DNA from: Lachnospiraceae bacterium
GTDB taxonomy: Bacteria; Bacillota; Clostridia; Lachnospirales; Lachnospiraceae
Reading direction: 5' to 3'
DNA length: 33,538 nt
Assembly (NCBI GenBank): GCA_910576385.1
Contig: CAJTIR010000040.1
Coordinates: forward strand, 1 to 33,538
Below, piece after piece: positions 8,901 to 15,283 of the stretch. Both the position numbers and the translations under genes were made by a program. The notes under the pieces are model-generated. The model was not told the origin of the DNA. It saw only the letters and a program-made list of their open reading frames with translations, and did no database searches. How positions within the stretch are numbered: position 1 is the stretch's first letter; each line of letters starts with the position of its first letter.

Positions 8901-11354
8901 GGCATTGCGCACCTCTGTTCCGCGTACCCGCAGGAAATTATACTTAGTACTGTCTTTGCCATAGGCAAAGGTAAAGAAATTGCCGCTGTCCTTCTCTGAT
9001 TTTACATCCATAGAAATACTCATGAAATTGCGATTATCAAAAAATCCCTGAGGAATCTCTGCATAAGCGCCCTCAGAACCGTCCAGCTTTAATACATTGC
9101 TCTTCGTTTCTTCATCAAAGACAACTTGTGCTTTGCCATACAACTTTCCATTATCCTTGGAAGTATCTCCAGTAGCTGTATCAGTCATCTGTGTTTTCCC
9201 CAGATCCTGCTCAAAATCATAGGTCAAAACTGGTTCCTGAATTGGCTCGTCTGGCACAATCGTAGTTCTGTCTTTAAATGCCTCCAAAACTCGTGCTTCT
9301 TCTGTTTTTGACAGGCGCACTACGGTTCCATGACGGAATTCACCATCCACAAAATTGGCAGTTTCTGCCGTAAATTTACCACTGCTCAAATCATCTGTCA
9401 CAAAGGCTTTATATCCCTGGTTATCTCCCATCACACAAAAACGTCCGTCAGGAAGCTGATAAACGGTCAAACCTTCTCTTCCGTCAAATCCCGCTGCCCC
9501 ACTGCCACTTCTTGTTACCAGACGTGTCCAGGAACCCTTAGGCGTACTCTTCTGTTCCCCGTTTCTGACATCCAACACATCTTCCGTATCCAAAGTATCA
9601 CTGACATCTATTACAGTATTCCAGTCAGAGGTGGAGAAACGGTAAAACTTTCCTTTGTCTTTTACCATAGTTGTATCAATAATATTAACTTCTTTGCCGC
9701 TGTCCTGATCCTCACTCAACCAAACTTGAGGCTCTGAAAACGTATTAAAATCTCTAGTGCGGCACACATAGACACGGAGGGCATTTTCCTCTGTATCTTT
9801 CTTAGTATAGTCCCTGGCCGACCAATAAACTACATAGTCGCCAGTAGTATCGTCATAAATAGCTTCCGGCGCCCAGACACAGCCTGCATGTTCAAAACCA
9901 GCATAGACAAGGCGCGGTTCACTCCAAGTTACCAAATCCTTAGATTCCCAGACCACAATACTCTGACTAGCGCCATACTGATCCCATTTAGAACCGCCAG
10001 GACCGGCACCCTCCGCATGGAGATCGGTACCAATAATCCAGTATTTATCTCCTTCTGCGGAACGGATCAGATGGGGATCACGCACACCCTGCTCACTGCC
10101 TGGCGCATTATTCTTTAAAATTGGCTGGGAAACTCCATCAACTTTATTGATCTTTTTCCACTCCAATCCATCCTCGCTATAGCCAAAGAAAATTTTCTCA
10201 TATCCGCCATTGATGCCAAAGTTCGCCCACAGATAGCCTCCTGTATAATCTGTATCAAGATTTGCCTCTTTGGGCTGTACTGTCACATCAAATGTCTTTG
10301 TCTTAGTCTGCGCACCCTGCGACGGTGATACAGGATCCACTTCCGTCAAACGAGCGGTCAATTTCACCTCCTGCGGCTGGCTGCCTGCATTGGGGCGGGT
10401 GACAATTCCGCCATCGTACAGTCCGCCCTCTGCGGAATCTGTGATTACTTCTGGTTTGCTGGAGGTCCACTCAATCTTTGAGCCATATTTTCCCTCTCGA
10501 ATTAATGGCAGATTTCCACGCACATCATCCATATTGAGCAACTCTAACGCCTCATAATCTTTCTGGATTGCCGTCATATTTTCAATAGAGTCTATCGTAT
10601 CACGAAATTCCTGATATTGAGCCTGAATTGCTTCCTCAGACAAAATACCATCATAAATTCTGTAATTATCAATCAATCCTCTGTAATACTCTCCAGACTC
10701 CCAGTTTGCCTTTCCAACCTGGAGTACTCCCTGTGTTCCGATAATATCACTGAGCTTAAAAGTACTACCCAGTTGCTGTTTCAAAGTGCCATTGACATAC
10801 AATTTTGTTTCTGTCTCAGAAATCACCAAATCTACATGCGTCCACTCTTCATTGACAGCAACTTCAAATGATGAGTTATCTGGTCTTTTTCCTGAATTGT
10901 TATATCGTTCTACCTTTAGATTTGCTTTCGTATGCAGCACTCCCATATAATGCTCTTCATTATATTTCTGCGTATTTGCATTGGGCGCTGCAAAGAATGT
11001 CCAGCTCTTGCTGCCACTTTCTGGCTTGGCGTCATAAGAAACCGTAATGTTTTCTTTTCCTGCAAGAAGGCTCTTGCCATCTGCTGTAGTGATGTTTAAA
11101 AAGCTGTCGGTGCCATTGAGATACAAAGCCTTATCCTTGCTTACTTTCACTTGGGTCTGACAATCGCCATTTGTCGCCCCCAGTGCGTTCCCTCCTTGAT
11201 ATTTTCCATCTACCGCCCCAACATCAAAATTAAAATCTGCTAGTTTTGCCGGTTCTGTTGTCTCAGCATAGGCAGAGACCGCTGGGAAACCAGAAAATAC
11301 CGTTGTGCCCGCGAGCACCCAGGCAAGGCATCTGCTTTTCCAATTTTTTTTCAT
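5910..11354 (-). CDS. Secreted multidomain enzyme with two GH43 modules
   Basis: An 1814-residue exported protein, probably acting outside the cell on arabinose- or xylose-containing plant glycans. Order: signal peptide (1-30, ending AYA); LamG/concanavalin-like domain (about 35-245); Ig-like linker (265-360); first GH43 five-blade module (370-690) with D426 (RDPHLI), D560 and E627 as the likely triad; second LamG domain (705-910); second GH43 module (1025-1345) with D1033 (YADPD), D1169 (AIDPS) and E1217 (FRESV); beta-rich linker; three Lys-rich Big_2 domains (about 1575-1814). No LPxTG or SLH motif is seen, so the Big_2 tail may hold it to the surface. Substrate is inferred from family only. 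AAGGAG precedes the start. It has its own promoter, a leader of about 345 bases and terminators on both sides, so it is an independent unit. Confidence 0.9.
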   Translation of the reverse strand: MKKNWKSRCLAWVLAGTTVFSGFPAVSAYAETTEPAKLADFNFDVGAVDGKYQGGNALGATNGDCQTQVKVSKDKALYLNGTDSFLNITTADGKSLLAGKENITVSYDAKPESGSKSWTFFAAPNANTQKYNEEHYMGVLHTKANLKVERYNNSGKRPDNSSFEVAVNEEWTHVDLVISETETKLYVNGTLKQQLGSTFKLSDIIGTQGVLQVGKANWESGEYYRGLIDNYRIYDGILSEEAIQAQYQEFRDTIDSIENMTAIQKDYEALELLNMDDVRGNLPLIREGKYGSKIEWTSSKPEVITDSAEGGLYDGGIVTRPNAGSQPQEVKLTARLTEVDPVSPSQGAQTKTKTFDVTVQPKEANLDTDYTGGYLWANFGINGGYEKIFFGYSEDGLEWKKINKVDGVSQPILKNNAPGSEQGVRDPHLIRSAEGDKYWIIGTDLHAEGAGPGGSKWDQYGASQSIVVWESKDLVTWSEPRLVYAGFEHAGCVWAPEAIYDDTTGDYVVYWSARDYTKKDTEENALRVYVCRTRDFNTFSEPQVWLSEDQDSGKEVNIIDTTMVKDKGKFYRFSTSDWNTVIDVSDTLDTEDVLDVRNGEQKSTPKGSWTRLVTRSGSGAAGFDGREGLTVYQLPDGRFCVMGDNQGYKAFVTDDLSSGKFTAETANFVDGEFRHGTVVRLSKTEEARVLEAFKDRTTIVPDEPIQEPVLTYDFEQDLGKTQMTDTATGDTSKDNGKLYGKAQVVFDEETKSNVLKLDGSEGAYAEIPQGFFDNRNFMSISMDVKSEKDSGNFFTFAYGKDSTKYNFLRVRGTEVRNAITTGSYTAEKDVKASGALTGKWQNVVIVIEGVNMKLYLDGSLVDENKNTEVITAALGTDLLAYLGKSFYQDSYFKGCFDNFKVYNRALTEEEIVAAVVDKVPLLKNTVIGTIPDNPLDLRGTDDHTAVTSVIDREKKEINSYVRRGTNLKAVPVTLSLLTKDATVTVDGKAFTEGTLDLSKDVQVKITLSDKTETYTLKTPKIAGNPVLPGQYADPDIDYFDGKFWIYPTTDGYPGWSGTLFHAFSSVDMVNWVDEGVIMELANENPGKNENGVQIAKSPWAVEGSAWAPTIEKKNGKYYFYYCGKKSGGASAIGVAVADHPAGPYKDIGDPLLTTDMCKAANVEMGQAIDPSIFTDDDGTSYILFGNGKAALAQLNEDMVSIKEGTLKQINGVTDFRESVIVTKVDGKYHWTWSCDDANSPNYHVNYGVSDKLIQDDGKVNVTLKKKNLLSKREELGILGSAHQSVLHVKDAGGKDRYFMAYHRFYTPIGIFTDAFGVHRETCIDEIFFENGEMVITPTLEGVPAVIMAKEDGSVELNPDVTDQGNGKFDLTVPEFTPNPDKPATIVLPDQLADSIKDSQEKEISVNVKVPSSLVADGNVAVDAVTLPKEVLEAVKAGEKNLVVSINGGSSYQWTFTGKDLASIGLSDVNLMIQQKSADKDAQVKPLIKSDEQAMVLAFAEQGALPGSKVTVDVSAMGWKAGDKVTLCYYNAQKGILEEQNVTCTVDQNGNVSISVAKGGKYVLKKKISVAVKVKSVSLNKTKLTLKPGESFTLKATVLPADATNKGVEWESKKTSVATVKDGKVTAKKAGTADIIVKTKDGGFKATCKVTVKIPVSKVKLNKTKLTLGAKEKFTLKATITPKNATNKTVKWSTGKKSVATVTQKGVVTAKKTGKAVISAKVDGITKKCTITVKKAPKKITLNAKKKTLKKGKKFQIKAKLPKGTASNKITYKTSNKKVAIVSASGKVTAKKKGKATITVTTFNNKKAKIVITVK

Positions 11355-11627
11355 ACTCTCTTCTCCTTTCCCTTCTTGAATAATTTATTAGATAATTACA
11401 AAACTACAAAATCCTCAGGGTTTTATATACCGTTTTGAAAACTATTTTTATCTTGTATATTAAATTCCTGAAATTATTGAGTTTCATAATTGCCTACTTA
11501 GGATAATTTCTTTACCTTTACACATACCTCCTTACAATAAGATCTATATATTTTCTGGCGCTTTTCGGTATCATAAGGGCACACTTTCAAATACAACTTT
11601 TTCCAGCTCTCTTTTTCTGAATGATCA

Positions 11628-11683
11628 TTTTTACTGTTTTCGCTTTACGATAGTCTTAACGCTTTGATATGAAACAGTAAAAA
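11628..11683 (-). promoter_or_regulatory. Inverted and direct repeats in the GH43 leader
   Basis: A perfect 12-base inverted repeat, TTTTTACTGTTT (11628-11639) / AAACAGTAAAAA (11672-11683), begins about 15 bases after the predicted start of transcription. Inside it on the minus strand are two direct AAAGCG copies, 19 bases start to start, and one of them (TCAAAGCGTTAAGA) is two mismatches from a CcpA cre site. This could be an operator for an AraC-type or CcpA-type regulator, or an RNA hairpin. Confidence 0.45.
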
Positions 11684-11704
11684 AATTTTTATTATTTTAG
11701 TAAT

Positions 11705-11733
11705 ATTTTACTGAAAAGTGGACTTACTGTCAA
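11705..11733 (-). promoter_or_regulatory. Promoter of the GH43 gene
   Basis: On the minus strand TTGACA (11728-11733), a 17-base spacer and TAAAAT (11705-11710). The predicted start is near 11698, about 345 bases before the start codon. The long leader (11355-11698) has no credible gene; it carries the repeats at 11628-11683 and an AAGGAGG box followed too closely by ATG at 11525 to be a convincing leader peptide. Confidence 0.75.
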
Positions 11734-11778
11734 TCTTTTTAGACCAGAAAGCACTTGAACATATATATTTGAAAAGTG

Positions 11779-11822
11779 AAAAAAAAAAACTGCCGCAGAG
11801 TGATCACTCACTCTGCAGCAGT
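11779..11822 (-). terminator. Intrinsic terminator after the 138-residue gene
   Basis: A 14-base stem ACTGCCGCAGAGTG (11789-11802) / CACTCTGCAGCAGT (11809-11822), with one mismatch-type pair and a 6-base loop, followed on the minus strand by a run of about 11 T (11779-11789). Textbook intrinsic terminator, isolating the GH43 promoter from clpC transcription. Confidence 0.93.
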
Positions 11823-11906
11823 CTTATTCATTCCCATTGTAACAGCCACATACCGCCAAGCGGCTGGTATAAAACTGTGACTGTGTAGCATCATTTTAAA
11901 TTATCT

Positions 11907-12323
11907 CTAACCGATCTTCTCAATTGTAACAGAGACCGGTGTATCTTCATTTAATTCCACACTGAGACTTAATTTACCCCCAAGATTCGTCTTCATCTGT
12001 CCGGCATCCACATTGTCCACCAGCACCTTATACTCGGTCTGTTCTTCCAGCTCCAGGGTAATCTGTGCATCCTCTGGCCCCTCCACCTGAAATGCAACTT
12101 TGCTGTCTGTCACCATAAGCTGATTCACTGTGGTTCCTGGCACAGATTCATATACAAACATGCCGTTTCGCTCCAGCTTGGTAATCTCCTTAAAGGTCTT
12201 TACCTTATACAAATCCCCGCCAAATGCAAAATTATCAAGCTTTGACTTGGAATCCAGTTTATAATTTCCAAAGCTAAGAGTGTCATTATTTTCCATACGA
12301 ATCAGTTCCTCTACTACAGCCAT
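11907..12323 (-). CDS. Conserved small beta-rich protein, function unknown
   Basis: A 138-residue protein without signal peptide or membrane segment. The sequence alternates short hydrophobic stretches with acidic residues, suggesting an all-beta fold. From memory, similar Lachnospiraceae proteins are sometimes labelled endosialidase, but I see no catalytic signature of such an enzyme and do not endorse that name. AGGAGGAT lies seven bases before the start. It is 77 bases downstream of clpC, with a possible promoter of its own and a strong terminator after it. No clear terminator separates it from clpC, so it may partly depend on clpC read-through. Confidence 0.7.
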   Translation of the reverse strand: MAVVEELIRMENNDTLSFGNYKLDSKSKLDNFAFGGDLYKVKTFKEITKLERNGMFVYESVPGTTVNQLMVTDSKVAFQVEGPEDAQITLELEEQTEYKVLVDNVDAGQMKTNLGGKLSLSVELNEDTPVSVTIEKIG

Positions 12324-12369
12324 TTTACTATCCTCCTGTTGACATCTTGTCCTGTGTTTTTATTCTATT

Positions 12370-12375
12370 ATTATA
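12370..12375 (-). promoter_or_regulatory. Possible -10 box for the 138-residue gene
   Basis: A perfect TATAAT on the minus strand in the short gap after clpC, about 47 bases before the start codon at 12323. The -35 position has only a weak match (CTGGCA with an 18-base spacer). It may give this small gene transcription independent of clpC. Confidence 0.35.
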
Positions 12376-12400
12376 CTATACATTTCTTCTCTTTGCCAGT

Positions 12401-14857
12401 CTAATTTTTCTTCTTTACAATAAATGTAACCTCTTTTTTGCGCATAGTGACGTCCACCTGATCCCCAGTTTTTACTCTGCCTGCAAGTACCTCCTCCGCC
12501 AGTCCATCCTCAATCTCATTTTGAATTTTTCTGCGCAAAGGACGTGCGCCATATTTTGGCTCATATGCCGTTTCCACAATATGGCTCTTGACACTGCTAT
12601 TGATCTGCAGTACAATCCCCATCTGTTTTTGACAGCGCTCCACCAATGTTTTTGCCATCAGAGTGACAATCTGTTTCATATCTTCCTTCGTCAAGGCATG
12701 GAAGACAATCGTCTCATCAATTCGATTTAAAAATTCTGGTTTAAAGATTCTGCGTACTTCCTCCATAACGCTGCCTTTCATGCGGTCATAATCCAGCTTC
12801 GCATCTTCCACAGAGGCGAATCCCAGCGCCTTCGGCTCAATAATAGATTGCGCCCCAGCATTGGAAGTCATAATAATCACTGTATTTTTAAAATCTACCT
12901 TTCTGCCCTGCGCATCGGTGATATGGCCATCATCCAGTACCTGCAGCAAAATATTAAATACATCGGGATGTGCTTTCTCAATCTCATCAAACAAAATTAC
13001 CGAATAAGGATTGCGTCTTACTTTTTCACTGAGTTGTCCTCCCTCGTCATATCCCACATATCCGGGAGGAGAACCAATCATCTTAGAGACACTATGTTTT
13101 TCCATATATTCTGACATATCTACTCGTATCATAGATTCTTCACTGCCAAACATTGCCTCCGCCAAAGCCTTGGAGATCTCGGTCTTGCCCACGCCAGTAG
13201 GCCCTAAAAACAGAAAGGAACCAATCGGGCGCCCTGGATCTTTTAAGCCCACTCTGCCGCGGCGCACAGCCTTGGCAACTGCGCTGACCGCTTCCTCCTG
13301 CCCAACCACACGCTTATGCAGCACGCTCTCTAGCTTCCGCAGCTTTGCTGTTTCCTCCTCTGCGAGCTTTTTCACAGGAATCTTGGTCCATTGTGCTACT
13401 ACTTCTGCAATTTCATTTTCTCCCACTTCTGTGCGCTTCTGTTTTAAGGATTTTTTGGCTTTCTTCTGTAATTTGTCATACTCCTGCTGCAGCTCTTCCT
13501 TCTCTTTGCGAAGCTTGGAGGCCAGTTCCAGATCCATATTTTGAATCGCATCTTCCATCTCCTGCGAGACCCGATTGATCTCAATGGAAATATCTTGTAA
13601 CTCTACGGAAGATTTTACGCCTTCAATGCGCACACGTGCAGACGCCTCATCCATTAAGTCAATCGCCTTATCTGGCAAAAAGCGATCGGAAATATAGCGC
13701 TCGGAAAGCTTGGCAGCGGCCTCTAACCCTTCATCTGTAATCACTACCTGATGATGCTTTTCATAAAATTTACGCAAGCCTTTCAAAATCTCTATCGTCT
13801 GCTCTACCGATGGCTCTTCCACCATTACTGGCTGAAAACGCCGCTCTAGGGCTGCATCTTTCTCAATATATTTGCGATACTCTTCCACCGTAGTGGCGCC
13901 AATCATCTGCAGCTCTCCTCTGGCCAGATAAGGCTTTAAGATATTGGAGGCATCCATAGCACCCTCCGCGCCTCCGGCACCGATAATCGTATGCAGCTCA
14001 TCCATAAACAAAAGAATGTTTCCTGCACTGATTACTTCCCGAATTACTTTCTTAATGCGTTCCTCAAACTCTCCCCGATACTTAGAACCGGCAATCATGC
14101 TGGACAAATCCAAGGTAATTACCCTCTTGCTGGCTACCGATTCTGGCACTAATCCCAGAGAAATCTGCTGGGCCAATCCTTCTGCAATGGCCGTTTTCCC
14201 TACGCCTGGCTCTCCAATCAGACAGGGATTATTCTTACCGCGGCGGCTTAAAATCTGAATCACACGCCGAATCTCTTCTTCCCTGCCAATCACAGGGTCA
14301 AGCTGACCTTCCAAGGCCAGCCGTGTTAAATCCCTGGAATATTGGTCTAACACAGGTGTCGCATCAAGATTCTTCTTCCTGCCTTTTGCCGATTTCAGTT
14401 CCTCTCTGGAATAACTTCCCTCTGCTCCCATCGCCACCAGAAGATCGACATACAACTTCTGCAAGTTAATATTCATTGTATTTAAGAGACGGACAGCCGC
14501 TGATTCATTTTCCTTTAACACTGACAATAATAAATGTTCTGTCCCTATTTTTTCACTTCCAAAATGAGCAGCCTCTTTTTGTGCCGTTTCCAGCACTTTT
14601 TGAGTTCTGGGAGAATAGCCGTCTGCCTCCATCAATATCATTCCCTCACCAGGTGCAATCAGCTCCTCTATCATTTCTAATAGCTTCCTCTCCTCCACCT
14701 GATTATCAGACAGCACTTGTGCTGCCACTCCATTTCTCTGCTGGAGCAAACCTGCAAGGATATGTTCTGTCCCCACATAATTATGTTTTAATTTTTTGGA
14801 TATTTTTTCAGCAAGCTCCAACGCCTTTTTTGCCTGACCTGTATACTGCTTATGCAT
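12401..14857 (-). CDS. clpC: ATP-dependent Clp protease ATPase ClpC
   Basis: An 818-residue class I Hsp100 unfoldase that feeds proteins to ClpP. Two Clp_N repeats (1-145); first AAA module with Walker A GEPGVGKT (215-222); a UVR-type middle coiled coil (about 430-475), which marks it as ClpC and not ClpA; second AAA module with Walker A GPTGVGKT (552-559); pore loop GYVG (599-602); and an LGF tripeptide (678-680) in the ClpP-docking loop. Its start overlaps the end of the gntR-type gene by 8 bases, so translation is probably coupled. The usual ctsR, mcsA and mcsB partners are not upstream, and no McsB arginine kinase is in the window. Confidence 0.95.
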   Translation of the reverse strand: MHKQYTGQAKKALELAEKISKKLKHNYVGTEHILAGLLQQRNGVAAQVLSDNQVEERKLLEMIEELIAPGEGMILMEADGYSPRTQKVLETAQKEAAHFGSEKIGTEHLLLSVLKENESAAVRLLNTMNINLQKLYVDLLVAMGAEGSYSREELKSAKGRKKNLDATPVLDQYSRDLTRLALEGQLDPVIGREEEIRRVIQILSRRGKNNPCLIGEPGVGKTAIAEGLAQQISLGLVPESVASKRVITLDLSSMIAGSKYRGEFEERIKKVIREVISAGNILLFMDELHTIIGAGGAEGAMDASNILKPYLARGELQMIGATTVEEYRKYIEKDAALERRFQPVMVEEPSVEQTIEILKGLRKFYEKHHQVVITDEGLEAAAKLSERYISDRFLPDKAIDLMDEASARVRIEGVKSSVELQDISIEINRVSQEMEDAIQNMDLELASKLRKEKEELQQEYDKLQKKAKKSLKQKRTEVGENEIAEVVAQWTKIPVKKLAEEETAKLRKLESVLHKRVVGQEEAVSAVAKAVRRGRVGLKDPGRPIGSFLFLGPTGVGKTEISKALAEAMFGSEESMIRVDMSEYMEKHSVSKMIGSPPGYVGYDEGGQLSEKVRRNPYSVILFDEIEKAHPDVFNILLQVLDDGHITDAQGRKVDFKNTVIIMTSNAGAQSIIEPKALGFASVEDAKLDYDRMKGSVMEEVRRIFKPEFLNRIDETIVFHALTKEDMKQIVTLMAKTLVERCQKQMGIVLQINSSVKSHIVETAYEPKYGARPLRRKIQNEIEDGLAEEVLAGRVKTGDQVDVTMRKKEVTFIVKKKN

Positions 14858-15233
14858 TTGTCCCTCCTGTCAACCTGTCATATACCTCATCTATCAATTG
14901 ATGCACTTCTACCCTGGAAATATTTTTGCATACTGCCTTCGCCAAAACTACTTGCAGAATGTTCTTCATCTCCTGTATCGTCTGGCTCTTGTCTTCCTCC
15001 AGGAAAATGACAGCGCCTTTTCTGCGGTCCAGGTGGATAAAACCTTCCTGCCGCAGTACACGATATGCTTTATTGACTGTATGCATGTTAATCCCAATAT
15101 TCTCTGCAAGCTGACGCACCGAGGGAAGCGATTCCCCTTCTTGGTACTGGTTGGTAGCAATTCCCCACACAATCTGATTGCGCAGCTGCATATAAATTGC
15201 CTCATCACTGTTAAAATCTATCTCAATATACAT
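14850..15233 (-). CDS. GntR-family regulator, YtrA type
   Basis: A 127-residue DNA-binding protein. The N-terminal winged helix-turn-helix (about 8-75) has the GntR signature ([25 protein letters not shown] region, 36-60), and only a short helical C-terminal part follows, as in the YtrA subfamily. Such regulators usually control the operon in which they lie, often with an ABC transporter; here the partner is clpC, with overlapping reading frames. AGGTG precedes the ATG. A possible promoter lies in the end of the upstream gene. Autoregulation of gntR-clpC is inferred from position only. Confidence 0.88.
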   Translation of the reverse strand: MYIEIDFNSDEAIYMQLRNQIVWGIATNQYQEGESLPSVRQLAENIGINMHTVNKAYRVLRQEGFIHLDRRKGAVIFLEEDKSQTIQEMKNILQVVLAKAVCKNISRVEVHQLIDEVYDRLTGGTNA

Positions 15234-15253
15234 AATTCACCTGATTATCTGTT

Positions 15254-15283
15254 TTTATAAGTCTTCCAGATCAATTACCTCAA
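15254..15283 (-). promoter_or_regulatory. Possible promoter of gntR-clpC
   Basis: On the minus strand TTGAGG (15278-15283), an 18-base spacer, then TATAAA (15254-15259), embedded in the last codons of the upstream gene. It would give a leader of only about 14 bases. No CtsR heptad repeats (GGTCAAA) are seen near it. Confidence 0.35.

Noticed and set aside
11484-11525. Leader peptide of 13 codons before GH43 (AAGGAGG then ATG)
   Set aside because: The ATG is only one or two bases after the ribosome binding site, too close for normal initiation; kept only as a note.
11907-12323. Naming the 138-residue protein an endosialidase
   Set aside because: It is far shorter than real endosialidases and has no catalytic motif; such labels appear to be carried-over annotation.
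13011-13544. Long plus-strand frame of 177 codons inside clpC
   Set aside because: Antisense to a conserved AAA module; the composition follows the clpC codons.
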